Shown here in pieces: positions 44,403-56,640 of a stretch of 64,000 nt of DNA. Source of the DNA: Pigmentiphaga kullae (GTDB taxonomy: Bacteria > Pseudomonadota > Gammaproteobacteria > Burkholderiales > Burkholderiaceae_B); NCBI RefSeq assembly GCF_004216695.1, contig NZ_SGXC01000002.1, positions 930,001 to 994,000 of the forward strand, written 5' to 3'. A program made the position numbers and the translations under genes. The notes beneath the pieces were generated by a model. The model was not told the origin of the DNA. It made no database searches and saw only the letters and a list, made by a program, of their open reading frames with translations. How positions within the stretch are numbered: the stretch's first letter is position 1; the number at the start of each line of letters is the position of its first letter.

Positions 44403-47270
44403 TCACTTGGTCAGCACGATGCCCTTGAGACGGCCGAAGGACTGGTCGAGCAGCGACTTCAGCTGTTCCATGTGCTTGGAGTAGTAGCCGACGGCCGGCG
44501 ACGCCGAGGCCGGACGGCCGGCGTACGCGAGCTTCTGGCCCTCGTTCATGTTCTCGTACAGGTGATGCTGCACGTAGAACCACGGGCCCTGGTTCTGCGG
44601 CTCGTCCTGCACCCAGACCACCTCGGTGGCGTTCGGGTACTTCTTGAGCTCGGCGGCCAGGCTCTTGTGCGGGAAGGGATACAGCTGTTCGGCGCGGGCG
44701 ATGGCCACGTCGTTGGCGCCGCGCTCCTTGCGGGCATTGACCAGGTCGTAGTAGACCTTGCCCGAGCACACCAGCAGGCGCTTGACCTTGGAGGCGTCGA
44801 TGGTTTCGTCGACTTCGCCGATCAGCGTCTGGAACGAACCCTTGCTCAGGTCGGACAGCGGCGAGGTGGCGTCCTTGTTGCGCAGCAGCGACTTGGGCGT
44901 GAAGATGACCAGCGGCTTGCGGAACTGGCGGATCATCTGGCGGCGCAGCAGATGGAAGATCTGCGCGGCCGTGGTCGGCTGCACCACTTGCATGTTGGTG
45001 TCGGCGCACAGTTGCAGGAAGCGCTCGATGCGGCCCGACGAATGTTCCGGGCCCTGCCCTTCGTAGCCGTGCGGCAGCATCAGCACCAGGCCCGACTGGC
45101 GGCCCCACTTGGCTTCGCCCGAGCTGATGAACTGGTCGATCACGACCTGGGCGCCGTTGGCGAAGTCGCCGAACTGGCCTTCCCAGATCACCATCGAATT
45201 GGGTTCGGCGGTCGAGTAGCCGTATTCGAAGCCCATGACGGCTTCCTCGGACAGCAGCGAGTCGATGACGCGGAACGGCGCCTGCGCCTCGGACACGTTC
45301 TGCAGCGGCACGTACACGCCCGAATCCCAGCGCTCGCGCTTCTGGTCGTGCAGCACGGCGTGGCGGTGGGTGAAGGTGCCGCGGCCCGAATCCTGGCCGG
45401 TCAGGCGCACCGGGTAGCCCGCGGCCACCAGGCTGGCGAAGGCCAGGTGCTCGCCCATGCCCCAGTCCAGGTTCATTTCACCGCGCGCCATGGCGCGGCG
45501 ATCGGCCAGGACCTTCTCGACGATGGGGTGGACCTTGAAGCCTTCCGGCACCGTGGTGATGCGCTCGCCCAGGCGCTTCAACTCGGCCTGCGGCATCGAG
45601 GTGTCGGCGGCATCCGTCCACTTGCGGCCCAGGAAGGGCGACCAGTCGACGGCGTACTTGTTCTTGTAGTCGGTCAGGACGGGGTCGACCGTATGGCGGC
45701 CTTCGTCCATCGCCGAACGGAAGCGCTTGACGTATTCGTCGCCCTCGCCCTCGCCGATCACGCCCTGCACCGCCAGCTTGTCGGCGTACAGCTTGCGCGT
45801 GCCGGGGTGCTGGCCGATGCGCTTGTACATCAGCGGCTGGGTCAGCGCGGGGGTGTCCTGCTCGTTGTGGCCCAGCTTGCGGAAGCAGACGATGTCGACC
45901 ACGATGTCCTTCTGGAACTCGACGCGGAAGTCCAGGGCCAGGCGGGTGGCGAACACGACGGCTTCGGGATCGTCGCCGTTCACGTGCAGCACCGGCGCCT
46001 CGATCATCTTGACCACGTCGGTGCAATACAGCGTGGAACGGGTGTCGCGCGGATCGGAGGTGGTGAAGCCGATCTGGTTGTTGATGACCAGATGGACCGT
46101 GCCGCCCGTGCCGTAGCCGCGGGTCTGCGCCAGGTTCAGGGTTTCCATCACGACGCCCTGGCCGATGAAGGCGGCGTCGCCGTGGACCAGCACCGGCAGC
46201 ACCTGCTTGCCGCCTTCCATGCCGCGGCGTTCCTGGCGCGCACGGGCGCTGCCTTCGACCACGGGGTTGACGATTTCCAGGTGCGAGGGGTTGAACGCCA
46301 GCGACACGTGGACGGGACCGCCACGGGTCGAGATATCGCTCGAGAAGCCCTTGTGGTATTTCACGTCGCCGGCGGCCAGGCCGCCGTCGTCGTACTTGCC
46401 TTCGAATTCGGCGAACAGGTCCTTGGGCATCTTGCCCAGCGTGTTCACCAGCACGTTCAGGCGGCCGCGGTGGGCCATGCCCAGGACGACTTCCTGGATG
46501 CCGACTTCGCCGGCATGCTGGATCAACTCGTCGATGGCGGCGATGAAGCTTTCGCCGCCTTCCAGCGAGAAGCGCTTCTGGCCGACGTACTTGGTGTGCA
46601 GGTAGCGTTCCAGGCCTTCGGCCGCGGTCAGGCGGTCCAGCACGTGCTTCTTCTGCTCGGCCGACAGGCTGGGCGTGGCCTGGGTGCTTTCCAGGCGCTG
46701 CTGGATCCAGCGCTTGATGACCGGGTCGGACACGTGCATGAACTCGACGCCGATGCTGCGGCAGTACGTGTCGCGCAGCGCCTTCACGATCTCGCGCAGC
46801 GTCATGTGCTCGGCGGTCGTGAAGTAGGTGTTGGTGGCGGAGTAGACCTTGTCCATGTCCGCTTCGGTCAGGCCGTAGAAGCTGGGCTCCAGCTCGGGGA
46901 TGGCCGGGCGCTCCTGGCGCTGCAGCGGGTCGAGGTCGGCCCAGCGCGCGCCGAGGTAGCGGTAGGCGGCGATGATGGACTGGACGTGGACTTGCTTGCC
47001 CGCGACAGACAGGTCGCTTTCGGCGGTACGCGGCAGGAAGGCATTGGCGCGCGCGCGCTGGGCAAAGGATTCGATGACCGGCGCATGGGCCTGGTCGCGG
47101 GTGGATTCCTGGCCGTCAACCGCCGGCGTGTGCTGCAACTGGTCGAAGTAATTGCGCCAGTTGTCGGGAACGGAACCCGGATTGTCGAGGTAGGCCTCGT
47201 AGAGTTCTTCCACGTACGGCGCATTACCCCCGAACAGATACGAGGTGCTGGATTCTTGGATGCTGGACAT
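44403..47270 (-). CDS. odhA: 2-oxoglutarate dehydrogenase E1
   Basis: A 955-residue thiamine diphosphate-dependent E1. The N-terminal motif ([26 protein letters not shown]) is the OdhA/SucA hallmark. [30 protein letters not shown] and [16 protein letters not shown] form the cofactor and active-site regions, and the C-terminal transketolase-like part has [14 protein letters not shown]. It oxidatively decarboxylates 2-oxoglutarate in the TCA cycle. It is the first gene of odhA-odhB-lpdA. Confidence 0.97.
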   Translation of the reverse strand: MSSIQESSTSYLFGGNAPYVEELYEAYLDNPGSVPDNWRNYFDQLQHTPAVDGQESTRDQAHAPVIESFAQRARANAFLPRTAESDLSVAGKQVHVQSIIAAYRYLGARWADLDPLQRQERPAIPELEPSFYGLTEADMDKVYSATNTYFTTAEHMTLREIVKALRDTYCRSIGVEFMHVSDPVIKRWIQQRLESTQATPSLSAEQKKHVLDRLTAAEGLERYLHTKYVGQKRFSLEGGESFIAAIDELIQHAGEVGIQEVVLGMAHRGRLNVLVNTLGKMPKDLFAEFEGKYDDGGLAAGDVKYHKGFSSDISTRGGPVHVSLAFNPSHLEIVNPVVEGSARARQERRGMEGGKQVLPVLVHGDAAFIGQGVVMETLNLAQTRGYGTGGTVHLVINNQIGFTTSDPRDTRSTLYCTDVVKMIEAPVLHVNGDDPEAVVFATRLALDFRVEFQKDIVVDIVCFRKLGHNEQDTPALTQPLMYKRIGQHPGTRKLYADKLAVQGVIGEGEGDEYVKRFRSAMDEGRHTVDPVLTDYKNKYAVDWSPFLGRKWTDAADTSMPQAELKRLGERITTVPEGFKVHPIVEKVLADRRAMARGEMNLDWGMGEHLAFASLVAAGYPVRLTGQDSGRGTFTHRHAVLHDQKRERWDSGVYVPLQNVSEAQAPFRVIDSLLSEEAVMGFEYGYSTAEPNSMVIWEGQFGDFANGAQVVIDQFISSGEAKWGRQSGLVLMLPHGYEGQGPEHSSGRIERFLQLCADTNMQVVQPTTAAQIFHLLRRQMIRQFRKPLVIFTPKSLLRNKDATSPLSDLSKGSFQTLIGEVDETIDASKVKRLLVCSGKVYYDLVNARKERGANDVAIARAEQLYPFPHKSLAAELKKYPNATEVVWVQDEPQNQGPWFYVQHHLYENMNEGQKLAYAGRPASASPAVGYYSKHMEQLKSLLDQSFGRLKGIVLTK

Positions 47271-47601
47271 GATTTGCGCTTCACCTTGCCGGGTGTTTCA
47301 CCCGTTCGATGCAGGACGGACCTTCCGCGACACGGCTTGGCCGATTAGCGGATAGCTAGTGCAGAAGGCGGTTGATGGAACCTTTCGGTTGGAAGGAATT
47401 AAATCAATAAACCTGTAAAGCATAGCACTTAGGGACTTCCCTCGCTCGGAAAAGCCAGGCGAGTGTGGCGGTTTGAACGACAGCCACTGTACTGGATGAC
47501 CCCGCGCATGTCCTTAAGTTCCGGTGCTGCAACGCAGCGCCTGTCCGCTCCCGATGCGGTGCATGCACCACACCGGGAGCGCCATCACGCACTCTTCACG
47601 C
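47271..47601. other. 331-nt gap between aceA and odhA
   Basis: The odhA-proximal half is locally AT-rich (around 47395-47440) and presumably holds the odhA promoter on the minus strand; I cannot single out convincing boxes. The aceA-proximal part has a hairpin at 47548-47580 (listed separately). Short open frames here look like chance. Confidence 0.5.
47548..47580 (-). terminator. Large hairpin downstream of aceA
   Basis: GCTCCCG and CGGGAGC flank a perfect 12-bp palindrome, GGTGCATGCACC (47558-47569), just past the aceA stop. It lacks a T-run, so it may terminate weakly, stabilise the 3' end, or serve as a binding site. Confidence 0.4.
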
Positions 47602-48921
<1,320 letters not shown>

Positions 48922-48989
48922 GAATGTCTCCTTCAAGGGTAGGGAACGACGGTTGGAAATCCTGGCGGCCGCGGTGCCGGGTAAGAAAC

Positions 48990-49018
48990 AATCTATAGAT
49001 ATGCTGCAACGCAATCAA
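48990..49018 (-). promoter_or_regulatory. Candidate sigma-70 promoter of aceA
   Basis: On the minus strand, TTGATT (49018-49013) and TAGATT (48995-48990) are separated by exactly 17 nt, about 70 nt before the aceA ATG. The -10 overlaps a perfect ATCTATAGAT palindrome (48991-49000). Confidence 0.5.
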
Positions 49019-49096
49019 TCTTTCTTCTCTTGTATAAGAATTATTTTTTATTTAATAAAATCAATAACTTAAAATTTAAATTCCATGATGAGAAAC

Positions 49097-49127
49097 AAAA
49101 AACCGGCCTATGAAAGCCGGTTTTTTT
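49097..49127. terminator. Bidirectional intrinsic terminator in a divergent gap
   Basis: AAAAAACCGGC and GCCGGTTTTTT form an 11-bp stem with an 8-nt loop, so A- and T-runs make it functional on both strands. It would end a short transcript started in the AT-rich tract (plus) or in 49130-49260 (minus). Confidence 0.8.
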
Positions 49128-49223
49128 GCGAAGCAACGATTTTCTTCGTGCGATTTTGCGATGTGCGGGATCGAACCAAGATACGAGAATTGGCCATCTT
49201 GATGGACAATTTCCGCCCATTTG

Positions 49224-49253
49224 TTTAGAATTTTCTAAATTAGATTTTACTAA
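49224..49253 (+). promoter_or_regulatory. Operator candidate for the ArsR/BigR-type regulator
   Basis: TTTAGAA-TT-TTCTAAA (49224-49239) is a near-perfect palindrome, followed by TTAG-N6-CTAA (49240-49253). It sits 27-42 nt before the ATG, overlapping any promoter, as expected for an autorepressor. Confidence 0.6.
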
Positions 49254-49265
49254 TCAATCAACACC

Positions 49266-49598
49266 ATGCCCTCATCCCCGGAAGACAAACGCTTCATGCA
49301 AGAAGGAGCCGCCCAGGCCGCGGCGCTGCTGCGCTCGGTAGGCAACGAATCCCGGCTGCTGGTGCTGTGCCTGCTGATCGAACACGGCGAGCTCACCGTG
49401 GGCGAACTGCTGGCCCAGGTGCCGCTCAGCCAGTCCGCGCTGTCCCAGCACCTGGCCAGGATGCGCGACGAAGGCCTGGTCTCGTTCCGCAGGACGTCCC
49501 AGACCCTGCACTACCGCATCGCCAACCCCGACGTGGCGCGGCTGATCGCCACGCTCAAGGCGATCTTCTGCCCCCCTTCCAAGGACAGCACATCATGA
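49266..49598 (+). CDS. ArsR-family regulator, BigR/SqrR/YgaV-like
   Basis: A 110-residue winged-helix repressor (LLRSVGNESRLLVLCLLIEHGELTVGELL...SQSALSQHLARMRDEGLV). It has only two cysteines, Cys35 and Cys102, 67 apart, nearly the spacing of the persulfide-sensing pair in BigR/SqrR. With a rhodanese gene coupled downstream it resembles E. coli ygaV-ygaP. It is likely released from DNA by sulfane sulfur or oxidation. No arsenic-type metal motif (ELCVCD) is present. Confidence 0.85.
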   Translation: MPSSPEDKRFMQEGAAQAAALLRSVGNESRLLVLCLLIEHGELTVGELLAQVPLSQSALSQHLARMRDEGLVSFRRTSQTLHYRIANPDVARLIATLKAIFCPPSKDSTS

Positions 49599-50131
49599 TG
49601 CCCCGCCTGCTTCCCCCCCACGCCGCCTCCGCCCTGCTCGACCAGGGCGCCCTGCTGGTCGACATCCGCGATGCCGACGAACACGCGCGGGAACGCATCC
49701 CGGGCGCGCGCCACATACCGCTTGCCCGGCTGGCCGACGCCGGGCCGCTGGCGGCCCCCGGCACGTCCATCGTCTTTCACTGCCGATCCGGCAACCGCAC
49801 GCGCATGCATGCGCAGGCGCTGGCCGCCCAAGCCCCTGGCGACGCCTGCATCCTGGAAGGCGGACTCGATGCCTGGAAACGCGCCGGCCTGCCCGTGGTG
49901 CGGGATCGCTCCCAGCCGCTGGAGCTCCAGCGGCAGGTCCAGATCGTTGCCGGCACGCTGGTCGTGCTGGGCGTGGTCCTGGGCGTGACGATCAGCCCCT
50001 GGTTCCACCTGTTGTCCGGGCTGGTCGGTGGCGGGCTGGTATTCGCCGGGCTGTCCGGCTTCTGCGGCCTGGCCCGTGTGCTGGCCAGGCTGCCGTGGAA
50101 CCGGCGCGGCCTGGCCGCCCGAAGCCTCTGA
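49595..50131 (+). CDS. Membrane-anchored rhodanese, YgaP-like
   Basis: A 178-residue protein. The N-terminal rhodanese domain has the active-site loop CRSGNRT. Two C-terminal membrane helices (about 117-160, DUF2892-like, LVVLGVVLGVTISPWFHLLSGLVGGGLVFAG) anchor it in the inner membrane. It transfers sulfane sulfur and probably works in sulfide or persulfide homeostasis. Its ATG overlaps the regulator's stop (ATGA). A terminator follows. Confidence 0.88.
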   Translation: MMPRLLPPHAASALLDQGALLVDIRDADEHARERIPGARHIPLARLADAGPLAAPGTSIVFHCRSGNRTRMHAQALAAQAPGDACILEGGLDAWKRAGLPVVRDRSQPLELQRQVQIVAGTLVVLGVVLGVTISPWFHLLSGLVGGGLVFAGLSGFCGLARVLARLPWNRRGLAARSL

Positions 50132-50141
50132 CCCGCGGCGA

Positions 50142-50170
50142 TGCCCCCTCAAGGGGGCACTTTTTCTTCT
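50142..50170 (+). terminator. Terminator of the ygaVP-like pair
   Basis: TGCCCCC-TCAA-GGGGGCA followed by TTTTTCTTCTT. The element, with the next GACGGCCCGGC (to 50186), is an inverted copy of part of the repeat after tex. Confidence 0.8.
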
Positions 50171-50188
50171 TGGGACGGCCCGGCGATG

Positions 50189-50218
50189 AAAAAAACCCGC
50201 CTGCAAGCAGGCGGGTTT
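50189..50218 (-). terminator. Terminator of the sdh-gltA operon
   Basis: On the minus strand, AAACCCGCCTGC and GCAGGCGGGTTT form a 12-bp stem with a 2-nt centre, followed by a T-run. It lies about 45 nt after the gltA stop. Confidence 0.88.
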
Positions 50219-50263
50219 CGGGGAAGGACCTCGCTCGCCGGCGGCAAGCCGCCGGCCAAGGGA

Positions 50264-51574
<1,311 letters not shown>

Positions 51575-51621
51575 CGGATGTTCCTCTTCCATCAAAATCA
51601 ATTCACATGGACTCCGGCCGC

Positions 51622-51885
51622 TCACACCGAGCGCAGCCGATTCAGCAAGTCCCGCATGGCTGGCGTAGCAAGGTCTCCCTCGGGTTCCTTGCGAGCCAAC
51701 AGATAGTCCATCAGCTCGTTGTCGGACAGCTCGAGCAACCGGGTCAGCTCCGCCACGTCGGCGTCGGTAAGCCGGGATTCGTACGCGTCCAGGAAACGCG
51801 TCAGTATCAGGTCGTTCTCGAGCAGTCCACGCCGGGCGCGCCAGCGCAGGCGCGTCCGGTCATGCAGGGAAAACTCCGGCACCAC
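51622..51885 (-). CDS. sdhE: Succinate dehydrogenase FAD assembly factor SdhE
   Basis: An 87-residue SdhE/YgfY-family protein with the functional RGxxE motif at Arg19-Gly20...Glu23 (RRGLLEND). It helps attach FAD covalently to SdhA. It lies between sdhB and gltA, its usual place in this group. The start is a GTG; a second GTG follows directly. Confidence 0.92.
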   Translation of the reverse strand: MVPEFSLHDRTRLRWRARRGLLENDLILTRFLDAYESRLTDADVAELTRLLELSDNELMDYLLARKEPEGDLATPAMRDLLNRLRSV

Positions 51886-51889
51886 GGCG

Positions 51890-52606
51890 TCAGATCGCCC
51901 GCCGGGCCATCATTTCCTTGATCTTGCCTATTGCCCGGGTGGGGTTCAGCCCCTTGGGACAGACATCGACGCAGTTCATGATGGTGTGGCAACGGAACAA
52001 ACGGTATGGATCCTCGAGGTTATCCAAACGTTCCCCGGTCGCTTCGTCGCGGCTGTCCGCCAGGAAGCGGTATGCCTGCAGCAGCCCGGCCGGGCCCACG
52101 AACTTGTCGGGGTTCCACCAGAACGACGGGCACGACGTCGAGCAGCAAGCACACAGAATACACTCATACAGGCCGTCCAGCTCTTCGCGGGCCTCGGGCG
52201 ACTGCAGCCGCTCCTTCTCGGGCGGCGGCGTGTCGTTGATCAGGAACGGCTTGACCGAGTGGTACTGGTTGAAGAAGTGGGTCATGTCCACGATCAGGTC
52301 GCGGATGACCGGCAGGCCGGGCAGCGGCTTGAGCACGATGGGCTGCTTCAGGTCGAGCAGGTTGGTCGTGCACGACAGGCCGTTCTTGCCATTGATGTTC
52401 ATGGCGTCGGACCCGCACACGCCCTCGCGGCACGAGCGGCGGAAGGACAGGCTGTCGTCGACGTCGTTCTTGATGCGCACCAGCGCATCGAGCAGCATCT
52501 TGTCGTTCGGACCCAGCTCGACCTCGAGCTTCTGCATGTAGGGACGCTGGTCCTTGTCGGGGTCGTAGCGGTAGATCTCGAACTTCACAACACGTTTAGC
52601 ACTCAT
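51890..52606 (-). CDS. sdhB: Succinate dehydrogenase iron-sulfur subunit
   Basis: A 238-residue protein with the [2Fe-2S] ligands in [21 protein letters not shown] and the [4Fe-4S]/[3Fe-4S] ligands in [13 protein letters not shown] and [17 protein letters not shown]. It passes electrons from SdhA to ubiquinone at the SdhCD anchor. It is separated from sdhA by 121 nt that hold a palindromic repeat. Confidence 0.97.
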   Translation of the reverse strand: MSAKRVVKFEIYRYDPDKDQRPYMQKLEVELGPNDKMLLDALVRIKNDVDDSLSFRRSCREGVCGSDAMNINGKNGLSCTTNLLDLKQPIVLKPLPGLPVIRDLIVDMTHFFNQYHSVKPFLINDTPPPEKERLQSPEAREELDGLYECILCACCSTSCPSFWWNPDKFVGPAGLLQAYRFLADSRDEATGERLDNLEDPYRLFRCHTIMNCVDVCPKGLNPTRAIGKIKEMMARRAI

Positions 52607-52631
52607 CCGAGCACTCCAAAAAAAGTTGGGG

Positions 52632-52711
52632 TCCCCCCCTACGCGCTTCGCGCGCCCCCCAGGGGGCGGCGCTGGCGGACCGGCGGAGCCGGATCCCCGG
52701 CGCCCTGGGAA
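52632..52711. repeat. GC-rich palindromic intergenic repeat, family 1, copy C
   Basis: It reads CCCCCCTACGCGCTTCGCGC, CCCCCCAGGGGGCGGCGC, then GGACCGGCGGAGCCGGATCC. It is in the opposite orientation to copies A and B and lies within the sdh operon, between sdhA and sdhB. Confidence 0.7.
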
Positions 52712-52727
52712 GGGGTTGTCATATCGG

Positions 52728-54506
52728 TTAGAACGTTCTGGCTTTGGGCGGGAAGCTGTCGACGGTCAGCGGTTTCATCGTCACGGGCTTGTAGTCCAGG
52801 CGGTTGCCTTCGGAATACCACAGCGAGTGGCGCAGCCAGTTCTGGTCGTCGCGCTCGGGGAAGTCGCTGTGCGCATGGGCGCCGCGGCTCTCGTTGCGGG
52901 CGGCGGCCGACACGATGGTCGCCTTGGCCACCTCGATCAGGTTCTCCAGCTCCAGCGCTTCCACGCGGGCCATGTTGAAGACCTTGGAATGGTCCTGGAA
53001 GGCAACGTTCTTGGCGCGCTCGGCCAGTTCCAGGATCTGTCCCACGCCTTCGTCCAGCAGCGTCTGGGTGCGGAACACGCCGCAGTGGCGCTGCATGGAG
53101 TTGCGGATGTCGTTGGCGACGTTCTGCACGCGCTCGCCCTGCTTGCGGCTTTCCATCGCGTCGACGCGGCCCAGCGTGAAGTCCGCGGCGTCGCCCGGCA
53201 GGTCCTTGTGGCTGCGGCGCTTGAGATCGGCGCCGACGATGTGGTTGCCGGCCGCGCGGCCGAACACCACCAGGTCCAGCAGCGAGTTCGTGCCCAGGCG
53301 GTTGGCGCCGTGCACCGACACGCAGGCGCATTCGCCGATGGCGTACAGGCCGTTGACCACGGCGTTCGGGTTGCCGTCCTTGGGCACGACCACCTGGCCG
53401 TGGTAGTTGGTCGGGATGCCGCCCATCTGGTAGTGGATGGTCGGCACGACCGGGATCGGTTCCTTGATGGGATCGACGTTCGCGAACTTGATCGCGATCT
53501 CGCGGATCGACGGCAGACGCTTGTTGATCGTCTCGGCGCCCAGGTGGTCGAGCTTGAGCAGCACGTAGTCGCCATGGGGGCCCGCGCCGCGGCCTTCCTT
53601 GATTTCCTGGTCCATCGAGCGCGACACGAAGTCGCGCGGCGCCAGGTCCTTCAGCGTCGGGGCATAGCGCTCCATGAAGCGCTCGCCATCCTTGTTCAGC
53701 AGGATGCCGCCCTCGCCGCGCACGCCTTCGGTGATCAGCACGCCGGCGCCGGCCACGCCGGTGGGGTGGAATTGCCAGAATTCCATGTCTTCCAGCGGCA
53801 GGCCCGCGCGCGCCGCCATGCCCAGGCCGTCGCCGGTGTTGATGAAGGCATTGGTCGAGGCGGCCCAGATGCGGCCCGCGCCGCCCGTGGCCAGCACGGT
53901 GGTCTTGGCTTCGAAGATGTAGATCTCGCCGGTTTCCATTTCCAGCGCGGTCACGCCCACCACGTCGCCTTCGGCGTCGCGGATGAGGTCCAGCGCCATC
54001 CATTCGACGAAGAACTGGGTACGGGCGGCGACGTTGCGCTGGTACAGCGTGTGCAGCAGCGCGTGGCCGGTCCGGTCGGCGGCGGCACAGGCGCGCTGCA
54101 CCGGCTTTTCGCCGAAGTTGGCGGTATGGCCGCCGAACGGACGCTGGTAGATCGTGCCGTTGGGGTTGCGGTCGAACGGCATGCCGAAGTGCTCGAGCTC
54201 GTAGACCGCGTTGGTGGCCTCGCGGCACATGAATTCGATGGCGTCCTGGTCGCCCAGCCAGTCCGACCCCTTGACGGTGTCGTACATGTGCCAGAACCAG
54301 TTGTCCTCGCTCATGTTGCCCAGCGAGGCGCCGATGCCGCCCTGCGCCGCGACGGTGTGCGAACGGGTCGGGAACACCTTGGAGAAGACGGCGACGCTCA
54401 GGCCGGCCTGGGCCAGCTGGAGCGAGCAACGCATGCCGGATCCACCGGCGCCGACGACCACCACATCGAACTGGCGGCGCGGAAGAGAAGATTTAACGGC
54501 GGCCAC
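52728..54506 (-). CDS. sdhA: Succinate dehydrogenase flavoprotein subunit
   Basis: A 592-residue flavoprotein with FAD-binding GAGGSG from residue 19 and the covalent-FAD His50 in SHTVAAQGG. The active-site regions [21 protein letters not shown] and [35 protein letters not shown] are intact. It oxidises succinate to fumarate. The start is a GTG 3 nt after the sdhD stop codon. Confidence 0.97.
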   Translation of the reverse strand: MAAVKSSLPRRQFDVVVVGAGGSGMRCSLQLAQAGLSVAVFSKVFPTRSHTVAAQGGIGASLGNMSEDNWFWHMYDTVKGSDWLGDQDAIEFMCREATNAVYELEHFGMPFDRNPNGTIYQRPFGGHTANFGEKPVQRACAAADRTGHALLHTLYQRNVAARTQFFVEWMALDLIRDAEGDVVGVTALEMETGEIYIFEAKTTVLATGGAGRIWAASTNAFINTGDGLGMAARAGLPLEDMEFWQFHPTGVAGAGVLITEGVRGEGGILLNKDGERFMERYAPTLKDLAPRDFVSRSMDQEIKEGRGAGPHGDYVLLKLDHLGAETINKRLPSIREIAIKFANVDPIKEPIPVVPTIHYQMGGIPTNYHGQVVVPKDGNPNAVVNGLYAIGECACVSVHGANRLGTNSLLDLVVFGRAAGNHIVGADLKRRSHKDLPGDAADFTLGRVDAMESRKQGERVQNVANDIRNSMQRHCGVFRTQTLLDEGVGQILELAERAKNVAFQDHSKVFNMARVEALELENLIEVAKATIVSAAARNESRGAHAHSDFPERDDQNWLRHSLWYSEGNRLDYKPVTMKPLTVDSFPPKARTF

Positions 54507-54509
54507 GAC

Positions 54510-54893
54510 TTAGATTCTCCACAGAATTTGAGCGGCATAGACGACGGAGCCGACCAGCCACAGAACGGTCAGGACTTCCAGCGCCAGGCGGATGCCCGTC
54601 GGCTTGACGTAGTCCATCCAGATGTCACGCACGCCGATCCAGGCGTGATAGGCAAGCGATATGAAGGCCAGCATGGCCAGCAGCTTGCCCAGGGGGAAGC
54701 TGAGCACTTCGAAATTGAACAGGCGCACCCAGTTTTCGTAGGTGAATTCCGGAGTGATCAGCGCGCCGATGCCCAGCACCAGCGTGTAGATGACGAGGAT
54801 GACGGCGGTGACGCGCTGGAGGACCCAGTCCTTCACGCCGTAGTGCGCGCCGACGACCAGGCGCTTGGGACCGATATTTTGCGGGGCCGACAT
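54510..54893 (-). CDS. sdhD: Succinate dehydrogenase membrane anchor subunit SdhD
   Basis: A 127-residue protein with three membrane helices (about 28-48, 65-87, 100-122). The heme/quinone-side motif LAYHAWIGVRDIWMDYVKP is typical of SdhD. Its ATG overlaps the sdhC stop. Confidence 0.95.
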   Translation of the reverse strand: MSAPQNIGPKRLVVGAHYGVKDWVLQRVTAVILVIYTLVLGIGALITPEFTYENWVRLFNFEVLSFPLGKLLAMLAFISLAYHAWIGVRDIWMDYVKPTGIRLALEVLTVLWLVGSVVYAAQILWRI

Positions 54894-55306
54894 CAGAATA
54901 CTCCGAACAGTTTCAAACCGAAGACGACGGTCAGCGCCAGGCTGACGACCAGCACGGCGCCCGCGGTGCGCTGGGCGGTGTGCTTTTCCAGTCCCTTGTG
55001 CAGATCCAGCGCCAGGAACCGGATGCCCGCACAGAAGTGATGCAGGTACGCCCAGATCAGGCCCAGCAGGACGATCTTGACCAAGGGATGCGAAGCGAAA
55101 TCGTGGAACTGCGCGAAGCCGATCTCAGAAATCAGGCTGCGCTCGAACAGCGGCAGCAGCACCAGCGGCAGCGCCAGGAACAGCGCGAAGCCGGAAATGC
55201 GATGCAGGATCGACACCTTGCCGGCCAGCGGTAGCCGGTAGCGCGCGATCTGCGTGATATTGATATTTCTGAACTGTGGGCGGGGTTTTGCGGCAGAGTC
55301 GGACAT
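54893..55306 (-). CDS. sdhC: Succinate dehydrogenase cytochrome b556 subunit SdhC
   Basis: A 137-residue three-helix membrane protein with the SdhC motifs SILHRISGFALFLALP (quinone site Ser/Arg) and YLHHFCAGIRFLALDLHKG (heme His). It is the first gene of sdhCDAB-sdhE-gltA. I use the ATG; a GTG one codon upstream is possible. Confidence 0.95.
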   Translation of the reverse strand: MSDSAAKPRPQFRNINITQIARYRLPLAGKVSILHRISGFALFLALPLVLLPLFERSLISEIGFAQFHDFASHPLVKIVLLGLIWAYLHHFCAGIRFLALDLHKGLEKHTAQRTAGAVLVVSLALTVVFGLKLFGVF

Positions 55307-55521
55307 CACGACCTCGGGTAAAGTAAGCGAACCATGAAAAGAACCATTGTTGCGTGACAGGGCGTCAGGAGTCGTCCAGGAAAGCCGGGCCGGCGGGCCA
55401 GGCTTTCGTCGGGGTTCCAGGAGCCGGCGTCGTGGAGCCGCCCGAAAGCCGCCGAGTAAGGCAAACCCTGCTATTTTCGCCCATTCAGCGCCACCGTATC
55501 AAATCGTGTCCCAAAACGGCA

Positions 55522-56331
55522 TCAATTGAGGCTGTTCCGGTAGTGGTAGCGCGAGGTCAGATACAGCCCGCGGCGCATCTCGACCGGACGGTCGCCGTAG
55601 GTGAACGAGATCCGTTCCACCTGCAGCAAAGGCGTTCCCGCCTCGATATCCAGCAGCTCGGCCTCGGGCGCTCCGGCCGGGACCGCGCGGATCTTCTCGT
55701 CGGCGCGGATCATGCGCACGCCGAACTCGCTTTCGAACAGGCCGTACATCGGCCCCTTGTATTCGGCCAGGCGTTCGGCCGTCAGCCCCCTGAACAGGGA
55801 GCCCGGCAGCCAGATCTCGTCGATGACCGTGGGAATTTCGCCGAACGACAGCACGCGGCGCACCAGCACCACGCTGTCGCCCGCGCGCAGCTCCAGCGCC
55901 TTGGCCACCTCGGCCGGCGCGCGCAGGCGGCGGCACTCCAGGAAGCGGCTGCGCGAACGCGCGTGCTGCCCGTCGTCGGGCGCCAGGCGCAGGAAGCGGA
56001 AGCGGACGCGGTCCTCGTGATGGGTGGCGACGAAGGTGCCCTTGCCCTGGCGGCGCAGCAGGATGTTGTCGGCGGCCAGTTCGTCGATGGCCTTGCGCAC
56101 CGTGCCCTGGCTGACCTTGAACCGGGCGGCCAGATCCAGCTCGCTGGGGATGGCCTCGCCCGGCTTCCATTCGCCGCGATCCAGGCTTTGCAGGATCAGG
56201 CCCTTGATTTGCCTGTATAAAGGACTGAATGCCGCGCCCGGGGCCCCCGGCTCCGGAGCCACGGCCGGACCGGCCGTCGCGGGCGCGTCGGTCGAAGCGG
56301 ACAGGCAGGGCGGATGGGGCTTGAACGGCAT
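55522..56331 (-). CDS. GntR/HutC-family transcriptional regulator (UTRA domain)
   Basis: A 269-residue regulator with an N-terminal GntR winged helix (PLYRQIKGLILQSLDRGEWKPGEAIPSELDLAARFKVSQGTVRKAIDELAADNILLRRQGKGTFV) and a UTRA effector domain. It sits between sdhC and mdh, a placement seen in related genera, so it may govern TCA genes. A near-perfect 28-bp palindrome lies 55 nt upstream, next to the mdh promoter. An alternative ATG 42 nt upstream is possible. Confidence 0.88.
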   Translation of the reverse strand: MPFKPHPPCLSASTDAPATAGPAVAPEPGAPGAAFSPLYRQIKGLILQSLDRGEWKPGEAIPSELDLAARFKVSQGTVRKAIDELAADNILLRRQGKGTFVATHHEDRVRFRFLRLAPDDGQHARSRSRFLECRRLRAPAEVAKALELRAGDSVVLVRRVLSFGEIPTVIDEIWLPGSLFRGLTAERLAEYKGPMYGLFESEFGVRMIRADEKIRAVPAGAPEAELLDIEAGTPLLQVERISFTYGDRPVEMRRGLYLTSRYHYRNSLN

Positions 56332-56385
56332 GGCCGGGATTGTGTCACAGCGTAACCCGCGATGTCCAACCAAACCCGTAAAAAA

Positions 56386-56413
56386 ATCTTATGTCTTATA
56401 TAAAACATAAGAT
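56386..56413. promoter_or_regulatory. 28-bp palindromic operator (GntR candidate)
   Basis: ATCTTATGTCTTAT pairs with ATAAAACATAAGAT; one of 14 base pairs is mismatched. The core GTCTTATATAAAAC resembles GntR/HutC sites. It lies between the GntR gene and mdh, 7 nt before the mdh -35. Confidence 0.7.
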
Positions 56414-56420
56414 ATGTTTA

Positions 56421-56449
56421 TTGACGCTCAACGGCGATTTTTCTACACT
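56421..56449 (+). promoter_or_regulatory. Sigma-70 promoter of mdh
   Basis: TTGACG and TACACT are exactly 17 nt apart, about 190 nt before the mdh ATG, leaving a long 5' leader. No riboswitch is recognised in the leader. Confidence 0.65.
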
Positions 56450-56640
56450 CCCACGATCATGCCGACCCACGCTTGCCGCGCCGCCCGCAGCACCCTGGCG
56501 CCCAGCCGCCCTCCCCTGGCCGTGGCCGTCGATTCCGCATCCCCCATTCCCCATCGTGCATCGCGCCGTGCCCTTCCCCGGCGGAGTTACACTGCGCGTC
56601 GCGTCATTCCTACTCACCCCCATCCTCTTCGGAGACTCAT

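Larger units (their letters stand above)
48922..49265. other. 344-nt AT-rich gap between divergent aceA and the ArsR gene
   Basis: It contains the aceA promoter candidate, a very AT-rich tract (49020-49095), an intrinsic-terminator hairpin (49097-49127) and the ArsR operator (49224-49239). No protein gene is evident. The terminator in a divergent gap has no protein gene to serve. Confidence 0.6.

Noticed and set aside
47404-47592. 62-codon open frame in the aceA-odhA gap (minus strand)
   Set aside because: No ribosome binding site, no recognisable sequence, and it overlaps the aceA 3' hairpin and the likely odhA promoter.
49150-49200. Possible tRNA fragment: the reverse strand contains GGTTCGATCCC, like a T-arm
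   Set aside because: The flanking bases do not form a T-stem, and no acceptor, D or anticodon arm can be drawn. It is treated as chance or a very old remnant.
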